32,697 bases of DNA from Oxalobacteraceae bacterium (GCA_947446335.1 CANFGA010000003.1:1-32697); one strand, 5' to 3'. Counted from the stretch's first letter, positions 1 through 9,809 are shown. Numbers and translations are program-made. Notes: generated by a model not told the origin, from the letters alone.

Positions 1-49
1 AGCTGCGCGCAGCAGCGTCCGGGCTCAAGTCCCCTGTCGGAGACGAAGA

Positions 50-490
50 ATGAGGCTCAATAAAATAGGCTATTCGGTCGCGCTGTGCAGCGTTCTGGCC
101 GGTTGCGGGACCTTGTCGCAGCAAGACAGTCCGGCGCCGTCCGGCACCTGGTTCAATCCGCCGTCCGATTATCCCGGCATCTGCATGATGTTTGCACCGG
201 ATGGTGCGCTGAAGTTTGATGGCGGGTTTGCCTTTTTCAATCCAGGGCGCTGGTCGCATGACGCTGCAGCCCAGGAAATGCGCATCGAATTGGGCGGCAC
301 CGGCGCCTTCCCGGCGCCGCTGGAAAAGGACATGAAGAAGACGAATCCGAAGACGCCGCATCAGGGCGATCTGCTGCGCTTCGACGCGGCAAAACGCAGC
401 TTCACTTACCGGGTGCGCCAGGATACTGATGCGATCGATTTTGCTGGCTACAAGTTTTACCGCAACCGGCCTTGCGTGGCGGAGAAGTAG
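50..490 (+). CDS. putative lipoprotein, hypothetical
   Basis: ORF starting MRLNKIGYSVALCSVLAGCGTL; signal peptide with lipobox LAGC. Confidence 0.7.
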   Translation: MRLNKIGYSVALCSVLAGCGTLSQQDSPAPSGTWFNPPSDYPGICMMFAPDGALKFDGGFAFFNPGRWSHDAAAQEMRIELGGTGAFPAPLEKDMKKTNPKTPHQGDLLRFDAAKRSFTYRVRQDTDAIDFAGYKFYRNRPCVAEK

Positions 491-583
491 GTTTGCCGGC
501 AAAAACCACCAGGCGGGAGATGGTGGCCGACGAGGGTGGCTGACGAGCCTGTCCCCTGGCAGCGGCATCCAATCGGTACCGTT

Positions 584-1735
584 CTACTTGTCCAGTTGCG
601 TCACGATCTGGTGCGCGGCCGTCACTCTGGCGGCGACCGGGTAGTTCTTGTTGGCCAGGATCACGATGCCGATCTTTTTCGATGGGATGAATGCGACGTA
701 GGCGGCGAAACCATTGGTCGAGCCGGTCTTGTTGATCCAGGCTGGCGCCGGTTGCGTCTGCTGCGCCTCGGGATTCACGCTGGTGGTGGGTGTCGCCTCC
801 GTTGCCATCGCCTCCGAATTGCCCGCCAGCAGTTGCTTCAATGGCACCGGGTACGGATAGCGTTCCCAGACCAGCGCTTGCGTCATCGGGCCCGCTTGCA
901 ATTGGCCAGTCTGGGTCTCGAGCAGCGCGCGCTGCAAGGTCGGTCCCAGGTAGTTGATCTGCAGGTTCGCTTCGATAAAGCGGATCATGTCGCGCGTGCC
1001 CGATTTGATGCCATAGGTCTCGGACGCCAGCAGTCCAGCCTTCATCCTGATCGGCTCATCGTTCTTCGTGTAGCCCTGGGCGTAATTTCTGACCTGGCCT
1101 GGCGGCACGCGCAAATAGCTGTGCCGCATGCCCAGTTCGGGAAACAGCTTCTTTTCGAGCGCATCGTCAAAATTGAGCGACATGCTGCGCGCGGCGATCA
1201 TGCCGAGCAATCCTATGCCGGGATTGGAGTAAGTGCGGTCAGTGCCGGGAGCAAAGGAGGGGGCGAAGTACTTGAAATACGTCATCAATTGATCGGTGTT
1301 GCCGATGTCGCTCGGTACTTGCAGCGGCAAGCCGCCGCTTGCATGGGTAGCCAGATTGAGCAAGCTGATTCGATCGAAAGCGCTGCCGCGCAGCGCCGGC
1401 AGATGCGAACTGGCGCTGTCGGACCAGGATAGCTTGCCTTCGATCTGGGCATGCGAGGCCAGCGTCGCGGTGAAGGTCTTGCTGATCGAGCCGATCTCGA
1501 ACAGGCTCTCGTCGTTGATCGGTTGCCGCGTTTCCTTGTAAGCGACGCCGTATTCGTGGAAGTAGCGCTTGCCATCGATGGTGATGCCTACGGCCAGACC
1601 CGGAATGCCGTATTGCTGCATCAAAGGCGCGATCGCCTGATCCACCGTTTTCTTGATCTCGGCTTCGCTGGCATTGGCATGGCTGCTGGTGGCGAGCACG
1701 CAGCCGAGGATCGACAACAGGGATGTGAATTTCAT
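584..1735 (-). CDS. class C beta-lactamase / serine hydrolase family protein
   Basis: Signal peptide (MKFTSLLSILGCVLATSSHANA), SxxK motif SISK, YSN motif, KTG motif (KTGSTNGF); start trimmed to internal ATG at 1735. Confidence 0.85.
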   Translation of the reverse strand: MKFTSLLSILGCVLATSSHANASEAEIKKTVDQAIAPLMQQYGIPGLAVGITIDGKRYFHEYGVAYKETRQPINDESLFEIGSISKTFTATLASHAQIEGKLSWSDSASSHLPALRGSAFDRISLLNLATHASGGLPLQVPSDIGNTDQLMTYFKYFAPSFAPGTDRTYSNPGIGLLGMIAARSMSLNFDDALEKKLFPELGMRHSYLRVPPGQVRNYAQGYTKNDEPIRMKAGLLASETYGIKSGTRDMIRFIEANLQINYLGPTLQRALLETQTGQLQAGPMTQALVWERYPYPVPLKQLLAGNSEAMATEATPTTSVNPEAQQTQPAPAWINKTGSTNGFAAYVAFIPSKKIGIVILANKNYPVAARVTAAHQIVTQLDK

Positions 1736-1779
1736 GGGTTGAAGATTTCTTTCGATCTGAAAAATGATGGAGGGACTGT

Positions 1780-2466
1780 TTACTGCTGGCCCTGGATCAG
1801 CGCGATGCGGCGCTGCAAACGTTCGGCTTCCAGCGTGGCGCCGGCCTGTTCGGCGCGCAGCGCCTGCACGCCCAGCCAGGCCAGCAATGGCCGGCGCCAT
1901 CCTTGGCCAGATGCGGTTGCGACGGCAAAATCGAGCAGTTCCGGGCTGGCGCGGCCCGTGCGCAGTAGCACGCTTGAGGCGACCAGGGCCGACAGCGGGT
2001 CCTCGATCTTGAGTGCGGCAGCGATCGCTTGCGCATCCGAAGTGGCGCCGGCGACAACGCGGTGCTGCTCGGGCAGCAGCGCCGCCTCTGGTGCGTTGGC
2101 CTTGCCGGCCAGATAGCGGGCATAGGCGCGCTCTGGCGCGCCGGCATCTTGCTGCAGCAGGTCAAAAGCGCGGCAATCCTCGAACACCAGGCTGGCAACC
2201 CGGGTTGCGCAGCGGATCAGCTCGATTCGCGCCACCAGATCGATCTGGCCGGTGCTGGAAAGTTGTTCGCGGGCGCGCTTGAATTCGAGCGCTTCGACCG
2301 GCGCATTGCCTCTGAGGTAAGCTTGCTGGAAGCGCGCGATCGAGCTTTGCGCATTCATTTGCCAGTCGGGTTGCACCTTGCCGGCGCAGGCGGCGAGCAA
2401 GGCCAGCATGCCCAGCGCCAGTACCAAGACCGGCGCCAGGCGCCGCGCAGTCGTTTTCATTTTCAT
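1780..2466 (-). CDS. putative lipoprotein associated with MCE operon
   Basis: N-terminal MKMKTTARRLAPVLVLALGMLALLAACAGK with lipobox; start overlaps the stop of the MCE gene (ATGA). Confidence 0.7.
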   Translation of the reverse strand: MKMKTTARRLAPVLVLALGMLALLAACAGKVQPDWQMNAQSSIARFQQAYLRGNAPVEALEFKRAREQLSSTGQIDLVARIELIRCATRVASLVFEDCRAFDLLQQDAGAPERAYARYLAGKANAPEAALLPEQHRVVAGATSDAQAIAAALKIEDPLSALVASSVLLRTGRASPELLDFAVATASGQGWRRPLLAWLGVQALRAEQAGATLEAERLQRRIALIQGQQ

Positions 2467-3464
2467 GGCAGCTTGATCTCCGTGTCGCGCGCGAATGGCC
2501 ATGTGCGATTGATCTCGTTGACCAGTTGCTCTATCTTGCGCAGGTTGATGTCGACGTCGGCGCGCAGCGCGCCCAGGTCGTTGGTGGCGACGCGGGCATT
2601 GGCGCCGACCGCCTGCGCTTCGACCAGCACGGCATCCATTTTCTTCAAGCTGCCGCGCGCTTCAAGCAGCAGCGCATTCAATTGCACGATCGTGGCCTGG
2701 GCGTCGGTCATTACCCCTTGCTGGCCGAACACGCGCCGGTCGGCATTGCCGATCAGGCTGTCGGCCTTGACGGTCATTCGGTCGACATTGGTCAGCAGCG
2801 CCGTTGCGCGTTCGACCAGCAGCCTGGCGCTCTTGTCGTCGCCGACCAGCATGCCGAGCGCGCCGCCGGGGCCGTTGAGCTTGCCGGTGGCTGTTTGCAC
2901 GTTGCGCAGCGCCAGATCGAGCGCGGCATTGCTGGCGGTCAGCGCGGTCAGGTTTTGCACCAGTTCCTTGGCAGCGGCCAGCACGCGCGGGATTTCGGCT
3001 GTGGCGTCGCCGACCAGCAAGTTGCGCATCGCGCCCTCTTCTAGCGGCGGGTCTTCCGGTATGCCGGTGAAGGCGCGCAGGCGTGCTCCGCCAACGAGTG
3101 CGCGCTCGAGCGTGAAGATGCTGGAGCTGCGCAGCCAGTGCGCATCCTTTTGCGTGACGTCGACCACGACGCGGGCCTTGCCTTCGGGGCTCAGTTCGAT
3201 GCGCCGCACGCGCCCGATCGCAAAACCGGAAAAGGTGACATCCATGCCGACCGTGACGCCGTCCGAATCGTCGGCCATCAGCACCAGTTTCTGGGTCGAA
3301 TCGAAGGCGCCGCGCGCATACATCAGATACAGCACCGATCCGAACACCAGCACCCCGAGCAGGATCAGCAGCAGGGCGGCCTTGAATTCGGCATTCGGCA
3401 CGACGCGCGCGGGCGCCTGGTCTGGCAACGGCGTGCCCGGTTCTGGCTGGTTGGTATCGGTCAT
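2463..3464 (-). CDS. MCE (MlaD-like) family substrate-binding protein
   Basis: N-terminal TM then MCE-like domain (LVLMADDSDGVTVGMDVTFSGFAIGRVRRIEL), long helical C-terminus. Confidence 0.8.
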   Translation of the reverse strand: MTDTNQPEPGTPLPDQAPARVVPNAEFKAALLLILLGVLVFGSVLYLMYARGAFDSTQKLVLMADDSDGVTVGMDVTFSGFAIGRVRRIELSPEGKARVVVDVTQKDAHWLRSSSIFTLERALVGGARLRAFTGIPEDPPLEEGAMRNLLVGDATAEIPRVLAAAKELVQNLTALTASNAALDLALRNVQTATGKLNGPGGALGMLVGDDKSARLLVERATALLTNVDRMTVKADSLIGNADRRVFGQQGVMTDAQATIVQLNALLLEARGSLKKMDAVLVEAQAVGANARVATNDLGALRADVDINLRKIEQLVNEINRTWPFARDTEIKLP

Positions 3465-3488
3465 GAGTTCCAGAGGTTGAGTAATGAA

Positions 3489-4289
3489 TTAATAGTAATT
3501 GCCCATCAGCGAGCCCACTTCGACGATCAGGATCACCGAAAACAGGCGCACCATGTCGAGCAAGCCGTGGCTGGCATCGAGCCGGCGGCGGCGGGCGCCG
3601 TCATCGTACGACGAGGCCATCGGGATCAAAGCCACGGCCAGGCTGAATAAGAATACTTTCATCAGCAAGATGGTGGCCACGGCGGGATTGAAGATCTGGC
3701 CGACCACGCGCGTGTAGCCGGCCAGCGCCCACGGCGTGAAGCCATAGATCGTGATGTAAGCGAGCACCAGCGCCATCACGCAGCTGACGGCGGCCAGCAG
3801 CCAGACTGAAAACAGGCCGGCCAGCACGCGCGGCAGAAAATCATGCTGCAGCGTGGCGATGTCGGGTGCGCTTTTGCTGGCACGGTTGACGCGCTGCTGT
3901 GCAAATTCGAGGCCATCGGGCAAGGTGCAGCGCAGCGCGACAAAGGCGGCCGCCGTCAGCGGGATCAATTCCAGCACCAGCACCCGCACCACCATTTCCA
4001 GCGCATATTGGGACAAGCCGTAACTCAAGGCGGTGACCACGACGATGCGGATCAGCACCACGCTGATCAAGGCCGCCAGCACCGTAAACCAGAGCAAATT
4101 GGCATTCGAGGCCAGCACCAGTTGGCGCGCGATCGCCTCGCGGTTGCTGCGTTCATAGCTGCTCGGTGTCAGCAGCAGCGAAAAAATCAGCAGCGCAAAG
4201 CGCACGATGCGCCACCAACTGGCGATCCAGTCGCGCGCGCTGCGATTGAGGCGGGTCAGCAGCGATGAAAAGGGTGGCGATGGGCTCAT
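3489..4289 (-). CDS. MlaE-like ABC transporter permease
   Basis: Multiple TM segments and MlaE-like segment VLVLELIPLTAAAFVALR; directly upstream of MCE gene; start trimmed to MSPSPPFSSLL. Confidence 0.65.
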   Translation of the reverse strand: MSPSPPFSSLLTRLNRSARDWIASWWRIVRFALLIFSLLLTPSSYERSNREAIARQLVLASNANLLWFTVLAALISVVLIRIVVVTALSYGLSQYALEMVVRVLVLELIPLTAAAFVALRCTLPDGLEFAQQRVNRASKSAPDIATLQHDFLPRVLAGLFSVWLLAAVSCVMALVLAYITIYGFTPWALAGYTRVVGQIFNPAVATILLMKVFLFSLAVALIPMASSYDDGARRRRLDASHGLLDMVRLFSVILIVEVGSLMGNYY

Positions 4290-4369
4290 GTTGCCATGGT
4301 AGCAGTGATCTGGCGCGATGGCTGTCCATGCTGCTACACTATCGACTGGAAAAACATCACGCAAGAGGC

Positions 4370-4576
4370 ATGGCCATGGCAAAGAAGAAAGAAGAGCTGG
4401 ATCCGGAAACGCTGGCGCTGATTCACTGGTGTATCGAAGTCGAAGGCTTCCTGGTCGCCGGCGGTGCCACGCAAGAGCAGGCCCAGGAACACATCGAAGA
4501 TGAGGTGGAATGGTTCACCGATCTGTTCTACGATGGCTTGACGCCGGAACAGGCGGCCAAGGAAGCGCTGGCCTGA
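4370..4576 (+). CDS. small acidic hypothetical protein (MAMAKKKEELDPETLALIHWCIEVEGFLV...)
   Basis: Short ORF with a non-shadow composition; likely start 4370 or 4376. Confidence 0.6.
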   Translation: MAMAKKKEELDPETLALIHWCIEVEGFLVAGGATQEQAQEHIEDEVEWFTDLFYDGLTPEQAAKEALA

Positions 4577-4609
4577 ATTTGACAGCGTGCTGCTGCCAGC
4601 GAGTGCGCT

Positions 4610-6802
4610 TCAGGCGCGCAGCCAGCGCGCGAACGGCTTCAGGTCGACGCCTGCCGCCACATGCCAGACCTTGCGCGTCGCATCCCATTCGGCGCCGAGT
4701 GCCTTGGCATCGTTTTTTTCGGCGTACGGCACCTTCAGTTCGTGGCGGCTGGTCTGGGCGGCGCCGTTGCTGCCTCTGGTATTGCCAGCATCATTGACTG
4801 CTGCGCGCGCTTCATTGGTGGCCAGTGCGGCATTGGCGCCGGCTTCGATCGCGCCCAGTTTCATCTGTTCGATGAAGACGCTGCGCTGCGCTGCAGCCAG
4901 CGGTGAGATCAGGGTCAGGCGCAATCTGGCGCGGGTGGCGGCGACGTAAAACAGGTTTTCTTCCTGCTTGCGCCCGAACAGAGGATTGGGGAATTCCCCC
5001 GCTTCCAGGAACGGCAAGATCACGTGGTCGAATTCCTTGCCCTTGGCATTGGCGACGCAATCGAGCACGACTTGATGCTTGCTGCGGTTCTGGCTGGTGA
5101 ATGCTTCGGCCATGCCCAGCCATTCGGAAAAGTCGCGCAAGTTCATCCCTGAGGCGGTGGCGGCGGCGATCAAGCCTTCTACCGATTTCGATACCACGCC
5201 CGCTTCGACCGGATGGACGTAGATGCGGCGCGCCAGCGTTTCCAGGTTGATCTGGCTGCAAATTTCACGCAGCACGGCGTCCGCTGCCATCGTAGGGGCC
5301 ACGCCTTCGAGGTAGGCGACGGCGCTCGCAATGCGTTGTCCGGCGCCGCCCGAGCTGCTTCGCACCAACTGGCCGCTGAAGAAGAAGCGCAGCGTATCCG
5401 GGTCGCGCGCGATCATGTTCTGGGCTTCGAGCAGGTCTTGCTGTGTCATCTCGAGCTCGCCAAAGATGGCCAGCGCTTCGACGATCGCTTTGCGCACCGG
5501 GCTCGACTTGACGGCAGCCAGATTCTGCAGCGCGATCGCGATCATCCCGCGCAAAAACAGGATTTCCTCGCGCTGCAGATAGCCAGGCATGCCGGGAGTG
5601 CGATAGGCGATCCCGGCTTGCATCAGCGCATTTTCGATCGCCACCGACTGGTGCCGTTCGCGCACCAGGATCGCGCAGCCGTCCAGCGGCAATTTGTCGC
5701 GCTTCCACTGCGCGAGTGCTTCGATCACGCGCGACGAACATGTCGCGCTAGCACCGTCGTAATGGCTTTGCCGGATTTCGGTATGCAGCGGCAAGGCCGA
5801 CTCGACATCCTTTTGCTTGAATCGGGCCATCGCATGGGCCAGGTGCGGGCCATGCCGGTAGCTCAGCGTGAGCCGGTAGCGCGCCAGCGCCGGATAGCTG
5901 CTGGCAAAGCGGTGCTGCAGGTATTGTTCGCTCGCGCCCAGCCTGGAGTGGATCACCTGGTCCTTGTCGCCGGCGCCCACGAAATAGCAGTCGGCAGCTT
6001 TCAGCAAGGCATTCAGGATACGAAACGTGGCTTCGTTCAAGTCGTGCAATTCGTCGCAGATGACCAGTCGGTAGGCTGGCAGATGCGCCTGCTCTGCGGC
6101 CTCGGCCAGGCTGCAAGCGAGGTCGTAGGTGGCGTCGAACGGTCCGCGAAACAGCGCCTCTTCATGGCTGCCCAGGCGGATTCGTTCATATTCGATGGTG
6201 GCCAGGTAATCGGTCAGCGGCACGTTCAGCGCAGCGGCAGCCTCGTCGTGCTCCAGGTCGCCCAGATCTTCTTGCTGCAGCGCCATCGTGGCCTTCAACT
6301 CCAGTTGCACGTCGAGAAACTGGCTGAGCGCGACGTGATGCGTCTTCAGATCCAGAAAGTCGTAGCGCGCGCCGTGCTGGCGTGCGACCTGAGCTATCGC
6401 CGCCAACGCGTATTGCTTCAATTGGCGCGCCTGAGTGCAGTGCCGGGCAGAGCCGCCTTCGCTTTGCGCCAGCACCTTGGCGGCGAAGTCTTCGAACGTC
6501 ATGATGGCAATGCGCGCCGCGCTCGCTTCAGGGATGCCGATCTCGATCAGGCGCGCACGCATCACGTCGCGCGCCTGGGGGGTGAAGGTCAGCGCCAGGA
6601 TCAGTTCCGGCGCGAGTTTGCGCGCCAGCGCTTCGCCGATGCGCAGCGCCAGCGTGGTCGTTTTCGCCGCCCCGGCATTGGCTTCGATCAGCACCACCTT
6701 GTCGCGCGCGAGCTGGATGCGGGTCTGCTCCTGGGTAGGAATCAGGCCGCGCGGGGTGAAGCGGGGCAGGTTGACGGGAGCGGCGTGGATGACGGGGTTC
6801 AT
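4610..6802 (-). CDS. UvrD/Rep-like superfamily 1 DNA helicase with C-terminal DUF5710-like domain
   Basis: Walker A-like ANAGAAKTTT, motif II-like VICDELHD, motif VI-like VAATRARLRLTLISP; C-terminal LKVPYAEKNDAKALGAEWDATRKVWHV...LKPFARWL. Confidence 0.8.
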   Translation of the reverse strand: MNPVIHAAPVNLPRFTPRGLIPTQEQTRIQLARDKVVLIEANAGAAKTTTLALRIGEALARKLAPELILALTFTPQARDVMRARLIEIGIPEASAARIAIMTFEDFAAKVLAQSEGGSARHCTQARQLKQYALAAIAQVARQHGARYDFLDLKTHHVALSQFLDVQLELKATMALQQEDLGDLEHDEAAAALNVPLTDYLATIEYERIRLGSHEEALFRGPFDATYDLACSLAEAAEQAHLPAYRLVICDELHDLNEATFRILNALLKAADCYFVGAGDKDQVIHSRLGASEQYLQHRFASSYPALARYRLTLSYRHGPHLAHAMARFKQKDVESALPLHTEIRQSHYDGASATCSSRVIEALAQWKRDKLPLDGCAILVRERHQSVAIENALMQAGIAYRTPGMPGYLQREEILFLRGMIAIALQNLAAVKSSPVRKAIVEALAIFGELEMTQQDLLEAQNMIARDPDTLRFFFSGQLVRSSSGGAGQRIASAVAYLEGVAPTMAADAVLREICSQINLETLARRIYVHPVEAGVVSKSVEGLIAAATASGMNLRDFSEWLGMAEAFTSQNRSKHQVVLDCVANAKGKEFDHVILPFLEAGEFPNPLFGRKQEENLFYVAATRARLRLTLISPLAAAQRSVFIEQMKLGAIEAGANAALATNEARAAVNDAGNTRGSNGAAQTSRHELKVPYAEKNDAKALGAEWDATRKVWHVAAGVDLKPFARWLRA

Positions 6803-6877
6803 GGGGCGATCAGGATGGAAAAGGCGCCCGAACGAGGCGAGCGCCGAGGTGGCGAGTTGCTGCTTGCTGGTTGCTGC

Positions 6878-8125
6878 TTACATTCGGGCTGCGATCAGTC
6901 GGGCTGCGATCAGTCGGGCTGCGATCAGTCGGCCCAGGATCGCGATGCCTTCGGCGATGCGTGCCGGCGGTACGGTGACGAACGACAGGCGCAAAGTGTT
7001 GGTCTCGGGCGCGTTGGCGTAGAACGGCGCACCGGGCACGAAAGCGACATTGTTGGCCAGAGCAACGTCGAGCAATTGCATCGCATCGATATGCGCGGGC
7101 AGCGTGACCCAGATGAACATGCCACCTTCGGGCCGGGTCCACTGCACGCCGACCGGAAAGTGTTGATTCATCGCCGCCAGCATGGCCTGGCACTGCTTGG
7201 CGTACAGCGTGCGGATGGTCGGGATGTGGCGCTCCAGAAAGCCATCCTTGACCACTTCGTGGACCACCATTTGCGTCAACTGCGAGGTGTGCAAGTCGGC
7301 CGCTTGCTTGGCTAGTTCGAGGCGGCGCGTCAACGGCAGCGGCGCCACCACGTAACCCAGGCGGATGCCGGGTGTGAGCACTTTCGAGAACGAACCCATG
7401 TGGATGACGCCGTTCGGGTTCATGCCCAGCATTTTCGGCAGCTGCGCGCCGGCATAGTTGAGCGCGCCGTATGGATCGTCCTCGATCAGGGGCAGGTTGT
7501 GGCGCGCGCAGGTCTCGACCAGCTCCTCGCGGCGCGCCAGCGACAGCGTGCGTCCGGTTGGATTCTGGAAGTTCGGCAGCGCATACAGCAGACGCGCACC
7601 AGGGGCTACCGGGTCCACCGATTGCGGCACCAGCCCCTCGTCGTCGGTTGCGACCGAGACGAACTCGGGACGGTAGACGGAAAACGCCTGCAGCGCGCCC
7701 AAGTAGCTCGGGGTTTCCACCAGCACGCGGCTACCTTCGTCGATCAGCACCTTGCCCAGCAAATCGAGGGCTTGCTGCGAACCGGATGTCATCAACACTT
7801 GTTCGGCGCTGATGATAGCGCCATCGGTCGACAAGCCGTCGGCGATCCACTGGCGCAGCGGCAGATAGCCGTCGCTGGGGCCGTATTGCAGCGCCACATT
7901 GCCGTTCTCGGTCAAGACCTTGTCGAAAGCTTGCTTCATTTCCGCTATCGGAAAGGTGGCGGGCGAAGGCAGGCCGCCGGCAAACGAAATCACTTCGGGC
8001 CGCGCCGAAATTTTCAGTATTTCGCGGATGATCGAGCTTTGCATTTGCTCGGTGCGCTGCGCGAAGCGCCACTCGATGGCGTGGGTCGGCGCAGCGTCCG
8101 GATGTTCAACGTGTTCAATTCTCAT
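6878..8125 (-). CDS. PLP-dependent aminotransferase (fold type I, 2-aminoadipate/LysN-like)
   Basis: EVISFAGGLPSPATFP, NPTGRTLS, PLP lysine region GSFSKVLTPGIRLGYV; start trimmed to MRIEHVEHP. Confidence 0.85.
   Translation of the reverse strand: MRIEHVEHPDAAPTHAIEWRFAQRTEQMQSSIIREILKISARPEVISFAGGLPSPATFPIAEMKQAFDKVLTENGNVALQYGPSDGYLPLRQWIADGLSTDGAIISAEQVLMTSGSQQALDLLGKVLIDEGSRVLVETPSYLGALQAFSVYRPEFVSVATDDEGLVPQSVDPVAPGARLLYALPNFQNPTGRTLSLARREELVETCARHNLPLIEDDPYGALNYAGAQLPKMLGMNPNGVIHMGSFSKVLTPGIRLGYVVAPLPLTRRLELAKQAADLHTSQLTQMVVHEVVKDGFLERHIPTIRTLYAKQCQAMLAAMNQHFPVGVQWTRPEGGMFIWVTLPAHIDAMQLLDVALANNVAFVPGAPFYANAPETNTLRLSFVTVPPARIAEGIAILGRLIAARLIAARLIAARM
6884..6928. repeat. 15-bp tandem repeat, three copies (TCGGGCTGCGATCAG)
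   Basis: Three exact head-to-tail copies at 6884-6898, 6899-6913, 6914-6928, followed by partial TCGG. Confidence 0.95.
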
Positions 8126-8166
8126 GCGATTCTCAAGGTGATGGCAAGCGCGCTTGTGGCGGCTGG

Positions 8167-8195
8167 AAAAAGGCGGCACTGGATCGGCGCCGCCT
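8167..8195 (-). terminator. Rho-independent terminator candidate downstream of ridA-like gene
   Basis: Minus strand AGGCGGC-N11-GCCGCCT followed by TTTT. Confidence 0.6.
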
Positions 8196-8242
8196 GCTTT
8201 TATGGCGTCAAAAAAGTATCAGGTTTACCACAAGTGCCGTTG

Positions 8243-8704
8243 TTATGCGATTTCGGCGATCAATTCGATTTCGACGCAGGCGCCCAGCGGCAGTTGCGCC
8301 ACGCCGAACGCGGAGCGCGCATGCTTGCCAGCATCGCCGAACACTTCGCCCAGCAATTCGGAGGCGCCATTGGTGACCAGGTGCTGCTCGGTGAAGTCCG
8401 GCGTCGAATTGACCAGGCTCATCACCTTGACGATGCGCTTGACGCGCGTCAGGTCGCCGCCGCAAGCCTGTTGCAGCGTGCCCATCAGGTCGATGGCGAT
8501 GTTGCGCGCGGCAGCGCGACCTTCTTCGGTCGTGACGTTCTTGCCGAGTTGGCCGACCCACAGCGCGCCAGCGTCATTTTTCGACAGGTGGCCCGACAGG
8601 AACACCAGATTGCCGGTTTGCACATGCATCACATAAGCGGCGGCAGGGGTGGCAGGCGCGGCCAAAGTGATGTTGAGTGCCTTGATTTTTTCGTAAACGG
8701 TCAT
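8243..8704 (-). CDS. RidA family protein (enamine/imine deaminase)
   Basis: MTVYEKIKALNITL...NLVFLSGHL...GQLGKNVTTEEGRAAARNIAID...KVMSLVNSTPDFTEQHLVTNGASELLGEVFGDAGKHARSAFGVAQLPLGACVEIELIAEI. Confidence 0.85.
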   Translation of the reverse strand: MTVYEKIKALNITLAAPATPAAAYVMHVQTGNLVFLSGHLSKNDAGALWVGQLGKNVTTEEGRAAARNIAIDLMGTLQQACGGDLTRVKRIVKVMSLVNSTPDFTEQHLVTNGASELLGEVFGDAGKHARSAFGVAQLPLGACVEIELIAEIA

Positions 8705-8810
8705 GGTATTTCCAAAAGGGTGATATAGACTTTCATTGTACGTGTTGGCGGCCGCGCCGCCCACGGTGCATCGGTATTGCCGGACAAAAACTGGCAATCT
8801 TGGCGCAAAT

Positions 8811-9752
8811 TCAACGGCGCACTGCCATCTTGCGACCGAACGCGACGACAAGCATGACCGCCAGCGCGAACAGCATGGTTGGCCATTCGAGCGCCTCGCC
8901 CAGGATCGCGCAAGCGCCCAGCAAGCTCAGAAACGGTTGCAGCAGCTGCACCTGGCCGACCCGCGCCACGCCGCCGAGCGCCATGCCGCGATACCAGAAG
9001 ACGAAGCCGATGAACATCGACAATACCGAGACGTAGGCAAAGCCGATCCAGGCCGCCATGCTGGCGCTGGCCACGCCGTGCGGCCAGCCATGCAGGTAAA
9101 AATGGCCCAGCATCAGCGCCATCACCAATGGCGCCGACAGCACCAGCGCCCAGCTGATGACGGCCATCCCGCCCATGGTCCGGGCCAGTCGGCCGCCTTC
9201 GGCGTAGCCGATCGCCCCCAGCATGACGGCCCCCAGCATCAGGATGTCGGCCAGGTGCAAGCTGCCCCCACTCTGGCGCAGCGCGAAGGCGATCACCAGG
9301 GTTGATCCGATCATCGCCGCGATCCAGAAGCCCTTCGATGGCTTTTCATGGCCGCGCAGCGTGGCAAACAGCGCCGTTGCCAGTGGCAAGATGCCCACCA
9401 GCACCGCGCCATGGGCCGCCGGCAGCGTTTGCATCGCGATCGATGTCAACCACGGAAAACCGATCACGCAGCCCGCTGCGACCAGCGCCAACGGCAGCCA
9501 ACTGGCGCGCTTTGGCAATGCGGCGCGGCGCAGACGCAGCCAGAGCCCGGCCAGCAGCGCCGCGACCAGGCCGCGCCCGAGCGCCACGAACGTCGGATCG
9601 AGTTCGGCCACCGCCATCCGGGTGAATGGCAAGGTCAGACTGAAAATGGCGACGCCGACCAGACCGAACAGCATGCCCTTGGCATCGTCAGACCAGGGTT
9701 GTGCACCCGGTACAGTGCAGAGATTCGGGACTGGCGGGGTAGTGTCATTCAT
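8811..9752 (-). CDS. EamA/DMT family transporter
   Basis: Ten-TM-like hydrophobic pattern; FGLVGVAIFSLTLPFTRMAVAELDPTFVALGRGLVAALL; start trimmed to MNDTT. Confidence 0.85.
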   Translation of the reverse strand: MNDTTPPVPNLCTVPGAQPWSDDAKGMLFGLVGVAIFSLTLPFTRMAVAELDPTFVALGRGLVAALLAGLWLRLRRAALPKRASWLPLALVAAGCVIGFPWLTSIAMQTLPAAHGAVLVGILPLATALFATLRGHEKPSKGFWIAAMIGSTLVIAFALRQSGGSLHLADILMLGAVMLGAIGYAEGGRLARTMGGMAVISWALVLSAPLVMALMLGHFYLHGWPHGVASASMAAWIGFAYVSVLSMFIGFVFWYRGMALGGVARVGQVQLLQPFLSLLGACAILGEALEWPTMLFALAVMLVVAFGRKMAVRR

Positions 9753-9809
9753 CTGGATCTCCTGGTGGCATGGAACAGCTTGCCGGAGTATCATGAACGC
9801 AAAAACAAG

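Noticed and set aside
1-49. tRNA/tmRNA-like 3' end (GGGCTCAAGTCCC) at the window edge
   Set aside because: Only 3 T-stem pairs, T-loop lacks the initial T, and no acceptor stem or CCA can be assigned; too little sequence.
5213-7315. 700-codon plus-strand ORF antisense to the helicase and aminotransferase
   Set aside because: Shadow ORF; spans two well-supported minus-strand genes and has shadow-like composition, and includes the translated tandem repeat.
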